A stretch of 64,000 nt of DNA from Acidobacteriaceae bacterium KBS 83. Its GTDB lineage: Bacteria; Acidobacteriota; Terriglobia; Terriglobales; Acidobacteriaceae. The stretch's first letter is position 1; each line of letters begins with the position of its first letter. Shown here in pieces: positions 35,535 through 44,845 of this stretch. The position numbers were made by a program, and so were the translations under genes. The stretch spans positions 124,001-188,000 of the forward strand of contig KB906734.1 in assembly GCA_000381585.1 (NCBI GenBank). The letters run 5' to 3'. Below the pieces are notes generated by a model. That model saw only the letters and a list, made by a program, of their open reading frames with translations. It was not told the origin of the DNA and did not search any database.

Positions 35535-37271
35535 ATGGCATACGCATTCGCCTCATTGTCCCGGCCTTCCCTGCAGCCCCTCTCCCCAAAGCCGGCGAGC
35601 GAGGCGGTGCATCGCGATCCCTCAACGCAATCTGACGACACCCGCGCACTGAGCAGCCCTGCTTGCCCGTTTGCAGATATCTCCATATGGCCTCCCGAAC
35701 GAAAAGCTACACTGCAGCCTGCTTCCTCAGGGAATGCAGCTCCGCCAATCGTTCGCCAGGTTTTGCAGAATTCGGGCCAGCCTCTCGACACCGACGTGCG
35801 GGCCGACCTCGAAGCACGGGCGAACTTCGATTTTTCTCGCGTGCGGATTCACACTGATCCGCAAGCCGCGCAATCCGCCCGAGCCGTCGATGCCGCCGCC
35901 TACACGGTTGGCCATCATGTCGTCTTCGACTCCGGAGAATTTGAGCCGCGTAGTCCGTCTGGAAAAGACTTGCTGCACCACGAGATGATGCACGTCGTGC
36001 AGCAACGCTCGGCGCTTCCAGACAGCGTCTTGGCAGTGGGGGACATACATAGTCCGCTCGAATATGACGCCAATCGGTCGGCACCCGGCCTGATTTTGCA
36101 GCGCCAGCCAAAGCAGAAGCCAAAAGAGAAACAGGAGACACCGCTGCCGACCTCATTGTCTGACTATCCGGAGGCGGAACGCCAGAAGATCACCGTATTC
36201 GACGCGCTGCCCACCGACATCGCGGAGAGGGTTGCGGAGAGGTTCGATCCCGACGCGGCGCGATACACAGGCGAAACGGATACAGAGACCGTCTTCTCTA
36301 GCAACATTGAACAGAAATACCGCAAGCCGCTGGATTCCCTGTCGAACTGGCTGCTCGGGGAGGCTCCGAAGCATCTCCCGGTGAACCAGACGACCACTTT
36401 TCCGGTCGCGCCGATGAAGCGTTTGGTCCGCATGACCTTGCTGCAGCACGGAAAACAAAAGAAAGTGCTCCTGATTGAAGGGCTGGGCCCGATTCAGGCA
36501 ATAGAAACGAAAACGGGCGAGGCAAACTTCAAGACGAGGAAGTGCAAGTTCGGATCGGGTTGGGGAGCAAGCGAGAAGCAGCTTCTATTCCAGGCGCTGA
36601 CGCTGCTGCCCGCAGCGGCACTGAATGAAGGCTTGAAGTTCGACCGGGCTGACGCTCCGGAGCAAAAGGATAAAGACAAAAAGAAGAAGGCTACCCCGAA
36701 AAAGGAAGAAACAGCGGAGAAGAAGGATGAGTCGGGCGAGGCAGCGATCTTTGATCCAAACACCAACACCGTGACTGTATTCAATAAGGCGTTCACTGAC
36801 CAGACTCCGAGTCACGTCAGGGACGCCTTGACCCATGAGCTCGGGCACGGATACGACCTTCGCCCAATCGTAGAAGCCAATGCACAATTTGACGCGAGCG
36901 CGAAGGATGCCGCCGCCGAGCAAGTGTTGAAGGGGGCCCACGCTCTGTCTGGAGGCGACATGGACCTCGACGACTACACCGTGGAGTTTCGAAAGGCCGC
37001 CAAGAAGGATGGCATCAGCGCGGACAAATCGAAGACTCCGCGCGTAAATAGCCTGGGCGTAAAGATGACGTTGAAGGGCGCTGAAACAGATTATGGGAAC
37101 ACGAACTGGAAGGAGCTGTTTGCCGAGTCGTTCATGCTGTTTACCACCGACCCCGGGCTGCTGCAGGCGATACGCCCGGATATCCATGCATACTTTGTGA
37201 AAGAATTCCCACCACCTGCACCAGCGCCGCCGCCCGCAACTCGTCCCGCTCCTGCCGCAGCCAAACATTAA
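35535..37271 (+). CDS. DUF4157 protein with C-terminal lethal-factor-like zinc metalloprotease domain
   Basis: 578 aa, no signal peptide. Residues 77-165 form a DUF4157 domain: FDFSRVRIHTDPQAAQSARA, YTVGHHVVFDSGEF, then LLHHEMMHVVQQ (HEMMH at 149-153, an HExxH). A Lys/Glu-rich linker spans 375-400. Residues 400-545 hold a second HExxH in ALTHELGHGYDLRP (434-438) and, about 95 residues on, KELFAESFMLFTTD with Glu 531 as a likely third zinc ligand. HELGH plus a downstream FAE(S/A)F motif is the arrangement of anthrax-lethal-factor-like gluzincins. DUF4157 is known to associate with extracellular contractile injection systems, so an effector/toxin role is inferred. No injection-system genes are in the window. 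Confidence 0.8.
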   Translation: MAYAFASLSRPSLQPLSPKPASEAVHRDPSTQSDDTRALSSPACPFADISIWPPERKATLQPASSGNAAPPIVRQVLQNSGQPLDTDVRADLEARANFDFSRVRIHTDPQAAQSARAVDAAAYTVGHHVVFDSGEFEPRSPSGKDLLHHEMMHVVQQRSALPDSVLAVGDIHSPLEYDANRSAPGLILQRQPKQKPKEKQETPLPTSLSDYPEAERQKITVFDALPTDIAERVAERFDPDAARYTGETDTETVFSSNIEQKYRKPLDSLSNWLLGEAPKHLPVNQTTTFPVAPMKRLVRMTLLQHGKQKKVLLIEGLGPIQAIETKTGEANFKTRKCKFGSGWGASEKQLLFQALTLLPAAALNEGLKFDRADAPEQKDKDKKKKATPKKEETAEKKDESGEAAIFDPNTNTVTVFNKAFTDQTPSHVRDALTHELGHGYDLRPIVEANAQFDASAKDAAAEQVLKGAHALSGGDMDLDDYTVEFRKAAKKDGISADKSKTPRVNSLGVKMTLKGAETDYGNTNWKELFAESFMLFTTDPGLLQAIRPDIHAYFVKEFPPPAPAPPPATRPAPAAAKH

Positions 37272-37439
37272 GCCGAAGGGGCGAGAAACAGCGCATTGCG
37301 GGCGATGCACACCAAATACGTCTGTCGGAGGTGATCTTCCTTGCGAACCATCACAAGAAACCAGGTGCCCCCAATCCTGAGCGAAAGGTCGGGACAGCCT
37401 TCAGTTACGATGTGTAACTACCACGAACACATAATTTCC

Positions 37440-39464
37440 TCACCGCGTGCTCGTAGCCTCCACCAATAGTTCGACAGAAGGTGCCACCATCAGCAGCAGC
37501 ACCGCCTGCGGCTTACCCGCAGACTTGAGAAATTCAATATTCCGCTCTCGCACCTCCCTGCTGACAGCACGATGTTGCTGCAAATCATCCAGAGCATGAA
37601 GCCCGATCTCGGCGACCTGCGATAAATTCCGCGACACTGGCGCCAGGTCCTTGGTCAAAAATGATCGCGCCAACAATGGTTGCAGCTTCGCATCGTTGTC
37701 CCGCCACAACACCAGCCACTCTCTTGCCCGCTGCCAATCCTCCGGAGTCCCTTGCCCTCCCGCGATTCGCTTTGCCATCTCATGGAACTCGCGCGCCGTC
37801 TCGCTTTCGGGCGGCACGGCATCGTCCATCTGATTGAGCGGCGTAAAGTCGCTGAAGTTGCGCAACTGCTGGCGCTCATACATCCTCGGTGGCTGCACCA
37901 CCGACGCCAGCACGCGCAGCGCCACAGGATCGGGATCGCCCGACATCCGCTCCAGCATCTCCTCGGTGATTATCCGATGCCGCAAGCCGTCGTACTCAAG
38001 CCTCTGCGACACCACCTGAAGCCGCCGGTACATCGAATCGACATCGCGCACCTCTTCCGGCGACCACAGCCGCTCGGCAATCGCCGCAGTACGCGGCCAG
38101 ATGCGGTTGTCCATGTTCTCGTGCGACACGATGTCGGTCCACATCGTAGCCTCGCCGCCCAGAACACGTGTCTTCTGCTCCGGCGTAAGCGTCGCCGCAT
38201 TCTCGCCCAGCGGATCCACCAGATAGTGTTCCGCCGCTGACTGGTTCAGGTCGATGTAGTAGCCGGACGAAAGCACGCCCCGATTCCCCTGCCGCGCAGC
38301 CTCTGCAAGCGAAGCAGGCCCGCGCCACGACTCGATCACCACATCCTTCGGCGTGTCGGGCCCCAGCACCTCATCCCACCCCATCATGATTTTCCTGTCA
38401 CCAGCCACAATCTTCTGCACCCTCGCCGTGAACCGCGCCTGCAATGCCGCACCATCCTTGATCCCATGCGCCTCCATGAAGGCGTGAATGCGCGCGTTCC
38501 CTTCCCACTCCTTCATGTCGCATTCGTCGCCGCCCGTATGCATGTAGGCATCGGGAAACAGCGAACTCATCTCTCCCAGAAATCCTGCAAGAAACGTATA
38601 TGTGGTTTCGCGTGTCGGATCGATGGCCGAACTCTGCTTCGGATCCGGTCCGCTGGCCAGCTCTGGATATCCCGCAAACCACGATCTGGTGTGGCACGGC
38701 ATATCGAACTCCGGCACCACCCGGATCCCGCGGTCGCGCGCATACGTGATCACCTCCCGAACCTCCTCCTGCGTGTAATAAAACCCGCCCGAGCCCTTCT
38801 TCTGTAACAGCGGATATCGCTTGCTCTCGATATGGAAGCCCTGGTCATCCGCAAAGCGCCAGTGAAAGACATTCAGCTTCACCGTCTCCATTCCATCCAG
38901 ATTGCGCTCTACGTCGGGAACCGGTATGAAACGATGCCCGGAATCGATCAGCAATCCGCGCCAGGGAAAGCGTGGATTGTCGTCAATCACGACGACAGGA
39001 ACGCTGAAGCCTCGGGGCGTGATCCTTACCAGCTGCAGAAACGTATCGAGCCCTCGAAGCACGCCCAGAGGATTCGACGCTGTCAGCTGCACGGATGTTG
39101 TCGTGATCGCCAGATGATACGACTCATCCTCACCCAGTTGCTGCACGGCCTTACTCGCTCCCGCAGTCCGAATCGTGAAGTTCGCCTTGTTCTCGACTGC
39201 CGCGCGCCACAAGGGAATCCCTGTCTCCTGCGAGAGCCTGTCAAGAAAGCGCTGCCGCGCCCGCTCCAAACGAGGCTCCCTGTATCCCTCAAGAGCCACA
39301 CCGAAACTCCCGTCGACCCCGAACTCACCCTGGCCCCGCTCCACGTGCGCGGGCATCGGCATATTCTCGAGCGGATATTCCTCCTCCGCATGAACATTGC
39401 ACGCAAGACCCAGCACGCAGGCAACCATCAAAAGTGGAAGGACGAGCACATTTCGACGAATCAT
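37440..39464 (-). CDS. Beta-N-acetylhexosaminidase, glycoside hydrolase family 20
   Basis: 674 aa from the ATG at 39464, signal peptide (LPLLMVACVLGLACNVHA). The GH20b-type N-terminal domain (YHLAITTTSVQLTASNPLGV) precedes the TIM barrel: RFPWRGLLIDSGHRFIPV, LNVFHWRFADDQGF, VVPEFDMPCHT and the catalytic pair in HTGGDECD. WGGEATMWTD-like (GGEATMWTDIVSHENMD) and a helical C-terminal domain follow. Exported enzyme that removes GlcNAc/GalNAc ends, fitting chitin or peptidoglycan use. Confidence 0.92.
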   Translation of the reverse strand: MIRRNVLVLPLLMVACVLGLACNVHAEEEYPLENMPMPAHVERGQGEFGVDGSFGVALEGYREPRLERARQRFLDRLSQETGIPLWRAAVENKANFTIRTAGASKAVQQLGEDESYHLAITTTSVQLTASNPLGVLRGLDTFLQLVRITPRGFSVPVVVIDDNPRFPWRGLLIDSGHRFIPVPDVERNLDGMETVKLNVFHWRFADDQGFHIESKRYPLLQKKGSGGFYYTQEEVREVITYARDRGIRVVPEFDMPCHTRSWFAGYPELASGPDPKQSSAIDPTRETTYTFLAGFLGEMSSLFPDAYMHTGGDECDMKEWEGNARIHAFMEAHGIKDGAALQARFTARVQKIVAGDRKIMMGWDEVLGPDTPKDVVIESWRGPASLAEAARQGNRGVLSSGYYIDLNQSAAEHYLVDPLGENAATLTPEQKTRVLGGEATMWTDIVSHENMDNRIWPRTAAIAERLWSPEEVRDVDSMYRRLQVVSQRLEYDGLRHRIITEEMLERMSGDPDPVALRVLASVVQPPRMYERQQLRNFSDFTPLNQMDDAVPPESETAREFHEMAKRIAGGQGTPEDWQRAREWLVLWRDNDAKLQPLLARSFLTKDLAPVSRNLSQVAEIGLHALDDLQQHRAVSREVRERNIEFLKSAGKPQAVLLLMVAPSVELLVEATSTR

Positions 39465-39554
39465 TGGCACGTTGGACGTCTCCCGGAGGAGCATTCTATC
39501 TGGACGCCGGGTGACCCCGCCGGATGCTCGCGATGCGCTCCGAACTCCGCCAGA

Positions 39555-39690
39555 TCGTCTTCTCCTACCCGCTGCCGCAGCACAAGTGCATTATCCTCGA
39601 CCTGACCGGTCTCACCCGCATGGACAGCTTGGGCCTCGGCATACTCGTGCGGCCCGCAGGCAACAATCTCAAGCTCATGACCTCGCGCCA
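39555..39690 (+). pseudogene. Remnant of the STAS gene
   Basis: CIILDLTGLTRMDSLGLGIL and NNLKLM match the STAS protein at 35014-35373 (RIILDLTELTRMDSLGLGTL ... CNLELM). The N-terminal 50 residues and the C-terminus are missing, and 12 residues between the two matches are deleted. Confidence 0.7.
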
Positions 39691-39880
39691 GCCTGATTCA
39701 CGCAATCCACCGTCCGTATTTGAACGCCCATCTTCATCTTCGGGCACCGCAGCCAAAGCTTTACCCGCCGGCAGTGCTGATTTTGCGAGATTTAGCCCTT
39801 TCTGAATTGGCAGCCGAATCGCTTGTAATCGTTGATCAGAAAGTGGCGGTCACGAATGGGCCTGATTGGAGGACGACGGC

Positions 39881-42310
39881 ATGTTCACGCTATTTCGGGA
39901 TATTTCCTTTGCTCGGAGACAGATCGCCAGGCACCACGTCTACTCCCTCACCGCAATTCTTTCGATGGCGCTTGGTATCGGAGCTACCGCGGCCGTTTAC
40001 AGCGTGCTCTACGGAGTGCTGATCGACCCCTACCCTTATCGCGATGCCGATCGCATCGCTTTCATCACCATCGAGAACAAACAGGGCAGGGGCAGGGACA
40101 TTCCCCTTACCGTTTCCGAGCTCGACCAGTTACGGCATGCCAGGTCGGTCGAAGACCTGTTTGCGCAAAACGATGCAAGCATGGTCGCCACCGATGGCGA
40201 CGTACCGGAGTCGGTCAAGGTACTGGAGATGACCGGCAATGGGCTTCAATTTCTGGGCGCGCCTCCTCTCATGGGTCGAGTCTTCACCGCCTCTGAAGTT
40301 CCTGCGGGCAAAGCCCCTCCCCCTGTGGCGGTCATCAGCTACCTGTTTCGGAAGACCCACTTCGCCTCCAGTCCTGACGTCCTCGGCAAAGTCCTCGAAC
40401 TCAACCACCAGAAATACACCGTGATCGGCGTGGTAGGCCCACGCTTTACCTGGCACGATTCTCAGGTGTACGTGCCCATGCCGGCAGGCATGGATCCGAA
40501 GAGCCGCTTCCAGACACTCATACGCCTGCGTCCCGGTGTTTCGACCGATGCTGCTGGCTCCGAACTGACCAGCTTCGTGCAGCAGGTCGGCCACGCTGAA
40601 CCATCGGTCCTGCCACCTGACGGCTATCGCATCAAGGTTGAGACGCTGAACGATTGGATCCTCGGACAGTTCAAGGGCACGCTGCTTCTGCTCTTCGTCG
40701 CTGTCGCTCTGCTGCTTCTCATCGGCTGCGGCAATGTCTCCATCCTGATGCTCGCCCGCGGAACCGCCCGCCTGCAGGAGATCGCGACGCGCGTTGCCCT
40801 CGGCGCCTCGCGCTTTCGTATCGTGCAGCAGCTTCTCACTGAGGCCGTCATCTTGTCCGTTGCAGGCGGAGCGCTTGGCATGGCCTTTGCCCATCTCTCG
40901 ATTCGCCTGATCACCGGCTTGATTCCGGAGTATTCCATTCCGCATGAAGTCGTCATCGCGCTGAACACGCCGGTTCTTCTCTTCAGCACCGCAGTTTCGG
41001 TGGCCATTGGAATCCTGGCCGGCTTCTCTCCTGCTTTGCAGTTTTCGAGTCCCCACATCAGCCAGATGATCCAGTCGGCCGGCTCCCGCAGCACAACCTC
41101 TCACGGGGCGCGGACCCGCTCCGTCCTGATCGTAGGACAGACAGCGCTCACCGTTCTCATGCTCACCGGCGCAGGCGCCGCGATGCGCAACTTCCTTCAG
41201 GCCTACGCGACCCAGCTCGGATTCGACCCGCATCACGTCCTCACGCTCAACGTCAATTTGCCGGAGAGATCGTTTCCGGAATGGCAGGAACGGGTGAATT
41301 ACTACGATGCGGTCATTGAAAAGATCAAAACCACCCCCGGGGTGACGGCCGCGGCCATCTCCGCAGTAGGCGTTCCACCCGACAACAACTGGGTCCAGCC
41401 CATACAGATCATAGGAGGCACTCCCGACCGAAGCCGCACAAGCGGAGTAAATCTGGTGGACTCCGATTACTTTTCCGTGCTTCGCATCCCGCTGCTGCAG
41501 GGACGACTCCTGACGCGCCCGGAGGTCCTTCGCGGCGCACACCTCGCGGTGATCAGCAAGACCTTTGCCGAGCGTTACTTCTCTGACTCCGATCCCATCG
41601 GAAGACAGATACTTCCTGCGGAACTATCGCAGGTTCCGCACAGTCTGCTTGTGGCGCCCAGCATGGACCAGCCCTACCGGGTGATCGGCGTCGTCGGCGA
41701 TGTGCGCAACGCTGGCTTGCACCGTCCCATTCTTCCTCAGGCGTATATCCCATCGTCCATCCTCGTAGCCTCGGGAACAGGCATTCTGATTCGCACCACA
41801 GGCGATCCCATCGCGCTGCTTCATGCCATCAGCGCCAATATCCGTGCACTCAATCAGAACCAGGCGGTCAGCTTTGTCTACTCACTGGACGAGTATCTTT
41901 CCACCTTTGTCTGGTCGCATGAGCGCTTCATTGCAGCCCTTTTCGGAGTCTTTTCCGTCGTAGCGCTGGGTCTGGCTGCCATCGGCCTGGCCAGCGTAGT
42001 TGCTTACTCTGTCGAGCAGCGAACCCGCGAATTCGGTATTCGTACGGCCCTCGGCGCGCCGCGGTGGAATGTCCTGTTACTCACGCTGACCTCAACCGCT
42101 CGCACCACAGGCGTGGGACTCATTCTTGGCATTCTTCTCAGCATCGGCCTCAGCGATGCCGTCCATCGTTGGACCGAGAGCAGTTTGCGCGACGGCTCGG
42201 TCCTTGCGGTTGTCGCGGGAGTATTCCTCGTCGCTTCTGCCGTCGCCTGCGTCCTGCCCGCGCGAAGAGCAACACGCATCGATCCGGTGGTCGCGCTCCG
42301 AGACAGCTGA
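39881..42310 (+). CDS. ABC transporter permease, ADOP/MacB-FtsX type
   Basis: 809 aa. Two FtsX-like halves: an N-terminal helix with the MacB periplasmic domain (LSMALGIGATAAVYSVLYGV), three helices around LLLLFVAVALLLLIGCGNVS, a second periplasmic part, then VVALGLAAIGLASVVAYSVE and VLAVVAGVFLVASAVACVLP near the end. EIATRVALGASRFRIVQQLL and EFGIRTALGAPRWNVLLL are the duplicated coupling helices. The family works with a separate ATPase in efflux of lipids, peptides or drugs; no ATPase is adjacent. Confidence 0.9.
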   Translation: MFTLFRDISFARRQIARHHVYSLTAILSMALGIGATAAVYSVLYGVLIDPYPYRDADRIAFITIENKQGRGRDIPLTVSELDQLRHARSVEDLFAQNDASMVATDGDVPESVKVLEMTGNGLQFLGAPPLMGRVFTASEVPAGKAPPPVAVISYLFRKTHFASSPDVLGKVLELNHQKYTVIGVVGPRFTWHDSQVYVPMPAGMDPKSRFQTLIRLRPGVSTDAAGSELTSFVQQVGHAEPSVLPPDGYRIKVETLNDWILGQFKGTLLLLFVAVALLLLIGCGNVSILMLARGTARLQEIATRVALGASRFRIVQQLLTEAVILSVAGGALGMAFAHLSIRLITGLIPEYSIPHEVVIALNTPVLLFSTAVSVAIGILAGFSPALQFSSPHISQMIQSAGSRSTTSHGARTRSVLIVGQTALTVLMLTGAGAAMRNFLQAYATQLGFDPHHVLTLNVNLPERSFPEWQERVNYYDAVIEKIKTTPGVTAAAISAVGVPPDNNWVQPIQIIGGTPDRSRTSGVNLVDSDYFSVLRIPLLQGRLLTRPEVLRGAHLAVISKTFAERYFSDSDPIGRQILPAELSQVPHSLLVAPSMDQPYRVIGVVGDVRNAGLHRPILPQAYIPSSILVASGTGILIRTTGDPIALLHAISANIRALNQNQAVSFVYSLDEYLSTFVWSHERFIAALFGVFSVVALGLAAIGLASVVAYSVEQRTREFGIRTALGAPRWNVLLLTLTSTARTTGVGLILGILLSIGLSDAVHRWTESSLRDGSVLAVVAGVFLVASAVACVLPARRATRIDPVVALRDS

Positions 42311-42337
42311 TTGAGTGGCTCCTTCCGAACGAAATAC

Positions 42338-42424
42338 CGTTCCGGAGATCGCGCCGGAGCCGGCGCTATCTGTTGCCGAAGCTTTTGCTAAGGGCAACTT
42401 GGATGAGTGAATTCCCTGTTCGCG
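42338..42424 (+). repeat. Direct repeat left of the DHFR-like gene
   Basis: CCGTTCCGGAGATCGCGCCG ... GGATGAGTGAATTCCCTGTT. Shares nearly all its length with 43275-43376, which carries a 14-base insert. A degraded third copy lies at 45530-45592. Confidence 0.75.
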
Positions 42425-42545
42425 TCAACCGAAGATCACGCCTAGACAGATCGGCGGACACTAGCCGACTTGTCGTTACCAGTCCGTCGCCGTGGATGCA
42501 TTGCAATTTAGCATCAAATTGAACGATTCAAAGACCGGGGAGCCG

Positions 42546-43229
42546 ATGAGCAAAGTCAAAGTTGCCGCCTTTTCTATTTCGTTGGAAGGGTTTGGAGCAG
42601 GTCCTGGACAGGATTTGAAAAATCCTCTGGGAGTTCGCGGACATGAACTGCACTCATGGATGTTCCCAACGGAAACCTTTCAGAAGATGATCAGAAAAAG
42701 CGGCGGGTCGGTGGGCATTGATAACGATTTTGCCGCGCAGTCTTTCGAGAATGTTGGCGCGTGGATCATGGGCCGCAATATGTTCGGACCGATTCGCGGT
42801 CCATGGCAGGACGATTCCTGGAAAGGTTGGTGGGGCCACAATCCGCCCTACCGTACACCGGTTTTTGTGCTCACGCATCACCCGCGGGCCGACCTTACGA
42901 TGGAAGGGGGCACGACGTTCCATTTTGTTACGGATGGGCCGGAGGCAGCTTTGGCGAGAGCGAGGGATGCGGCAAAAGGAAAAGACATTCGAATCGGCGG
43001 CGGGGTTTCGGTGCTTCGCCAATACCTGGCCTTGAAGCTGATCGATGAAATGCATTTGGCTGTTTCGCCAGTCCTGCTTGGTGAAGGAGAACATCTCTTC
43101 GGCGGATTGGACCTACTCGGGCTCGGTTACGTCCATGGCAAAACTGCGCCCGGAGACGGTGCACTTCATGTCGCCATCCGAAAGAAGCAACGTACATCCA
43201 GCGCGAAAATAGTGATCTACTTCACGTAA
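42546..43229 (+). CDS. Dihydrofolate-reductase-like (RibD C-terminal) protein
   Basis: 227 aa from the ATG at 42546. Opening KVKVAAFSISLEGFGAGPGQ, central GAWIMGRNMFG, PVFVLTHHPRADL and the nucleotide-binding GKDIRIGGGVSVLRQYL; C-terminus LIDEMHLAVSPVLLGEGEHL. This is the YyaP/YwjB-type subgroup of the DHFR superfamily, with unknown substrates. It is flanked by 90-100 bp direct repeats. Confidence 0.85.
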   Translation: MSKVKVAAFSISLEGFGAGPGQDLKNPLGVRGHELHSWMFPTETFQKMIRKSGGSVGIDNDFAAQSFENVGAWIMGRNMFGPIRGPWQDDSWKGWWGHNPPYRTPVFVLTHHPRADLTMEGGTTFHFVTDGPEAALARARDAAKGKDIRIGGGVSVLRQYLALKLIDEMHLAVSPVLLGEGEHLFGGLDLLGLGYVHGKTAPGDGALHVAIRKKQRTSSAKIVIYFT

Positions 43230-43274
43230 TGCTTTTCATTCAGTTCTCATCTGAAGGGAATAGACCATAGCTCT

Positions 43275-43376
43275 CCGTTCCGGAGATCGCGCCGGAGCCG
43301 ACGCTATCTCTGCCGAAGCTTTTGCCAAAGGGCAACGCCAAAAGACAACCTGGATGAGCGAATTCCCTGTTCGCAA
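43275..43376 (+). repeat. Direct repeat right of the DHFR-like gene
   Basis: CCGTTCCGGAGATCGCGCCG ... GGATGAGCGAATTCCCTGTT, the same orientation as 42338-42424. A 14-base insertion (around GCCAAAAGACAAC) separates the two match blocks. Confidence 0.75.
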
Positions 43377-43409
43377 CAAGCGAAACCTCTGTGATTGCTG
43401 AGGTTCTCC

Positions 43410-43855
43410 CTAATCCTTCGATTGTTGTTCCAGCTCCTGATTTTCCTCGAGTCGATCCGCCTCGGCTTTGTCGAGCGGCTTTCCCGGCTTTAGCTCGATC
43501 GTCACCTTTGCGATTTGGCCGGCGAATGCGCTCGCCTCGCCTGCTTCATAGTCCTCACTGACCGGAGTGCCGTCATCCACACCGACGTCAGCGCCTTCAT
43601 CCGCCGAAAAGACACAGCACTGGGTGCGTTCGATTCGTCCTTCGGTAACTTTTTTGGCCATTAACCGAGATCGTCCCCTTGCCGCCTTTGCCCATTCCGC
43701 CGTCGTAGGCAAAATCAAAAACGACGGACGCTTTGCCGGCGGGGAAGGATTGGGACGATGCGACGGTAAATCTCTGCAGGCCGAGGTAGTTGTAGGCTTA
43801 AGTTGGCTTGCCATCCTTCAGATATAAGCTCCAGCCCACCGAAACGGCCGGCTTG
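43410..43855 (-). pseudogene. Arylsulfatase 3' remnant
   Basis: Read on the minus strand: VGWSLYLKDGKPT, stop, AYNYLGLQRFTVASSQSF, FDFAYDGGMGKGG, TISVNG, then after one extra base KKVTEGRIERTQCCVFSADE and GADVGVDDGTPVSEDY. This is the C-terminal beta domain of type I arylsulfatases. It carries a nonsense codon (TAA at about 43800), a frameshift at the A-run near 43650, and no catalytic N-terminal domain. The junction at about 43850 is with the regulator gene on the other strand. Confidence 0.8.
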
Positions 43856-43868
43856 TGCGCTTGTTCGC

Positions 43869-44585
43869 ATGTTGCGGGACCATGATGATGTGAAGGTGGT
43901 CGCCGAATGCGGGGAAGGGGATACAGCCTTGGCTGCGATCGATCAGCTTCAGCCAAATGTTGTCTTTCTCGATATCCGAATGCCAGGACTGAATGGCCTC
44001 GGTGTGGCAAGCAGGCTATTCCGTAAATTTAGTGGATCTGTGGTGTTCGTTACCGCGCATGACAGCCATGCGTTGGTGGCCTTCGATTTAAATGCTCTCG
44101 ATTACCTATTGAAGCCGTTCACGTCCGAACGACTTGCGCAGGCTTTAGAGCGCGTTCGCGAACGAACTGCCCATCCTTTTTCCGTTGAAGCGCTGGAACG
44201 ACTTGTGGCGGGCATCCGAGAGCGCGAGGCTCAACCACGGTACATGGAGAGAATTCCGGCGAACAAAAACGGGCGTATCCACCTTGTGGGGGTCGCATCA
44301 ATCGAACGAATTGATGCGATGGGCAACTATGCGCTAATTCACGCTCGCAGAGAGCGCTACGAAATCAGGGAAACCTTGCAATCGCTCGAGAAGAAGCTCG
44401 ACCCGGCGCACTTTGTTCGCATTCATCGGTCCATGATCATCAACCTGGATTACGTCCTCGAAGTACAAACATGGTTTCGCGGCGGCCATCAGGTGCTCAT
44501 GAAGGACGGGACGGAGGTCCGACTAAGCCGATATCAGACCGATGCCATCGAAAAACTGACAGGAAGGCAACGAAGCGGCGTATAG
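43869..44585 (+). CDS. LytTR-type response regulator with a truncated receiver domain
   Basis: 238 aa from the ATG at 43869. The receiver keeps the phospho-acceptor (VVFLDIRMPGLNG), the Thr/Ser (VVFVTAHDS) and the Lys (DYLLKPFTSERLAQAL), but the first strand with the acidic DDE-type pair is missing; homologous sequence begins only at PACALVRMLRDHDD (about 43845). The C-terminal LytTR DNA-binding domain is complete (RIPANKNGRIHLVGVASIER, HFVRIHRSMIINLDYV). Without the acidic pair Mg2+ binding and phosphorylation should fail, so it may be inactive or locked. Confidence 0.8.
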   Translation: MLRDHDDVKVVAECGEGDTALAAIDQLQPNVVFLDIRMPGLNGLGVASRLFRKFSGSVVFVTAHDSHALVAFDLNALDYLLKPFTSERLAQALERVRERTAHPFSVEALERLVAGIREREAQPRYMERIPANKNGRIHLVGVASIERIDAMGNYALIHARRERYEIRETLQSLEKKLDPAHFVRIHRSMIINLDYVLEVQTWFRGGHQVLMKDGTEVRLSRYQTDAIEKLTGRQRSGV

Positions 44586-44845
44586 CAACCGATTCGGCTT
44601 CGCACCACATTTCGGCATTCTAAGATTGGTACGTCTTTAGAAACGTCCAAGTAGCCCGGAAGAATTCTGGATTAACGCAAAATCGACCGAAGCGCCATCG
44701 ACACAGGATTATTACCCGGAAGTCGGCTAATTTGTACTTACCCGGCTGTGAATCGGGGTTTATCTGGACCAATGGATCGCGCGGGGCGCGTTTGCCCACA
44801 TCTGGCGATTAGACAGCAAGATATGGGGCACCCGGCTCTTTCGGA

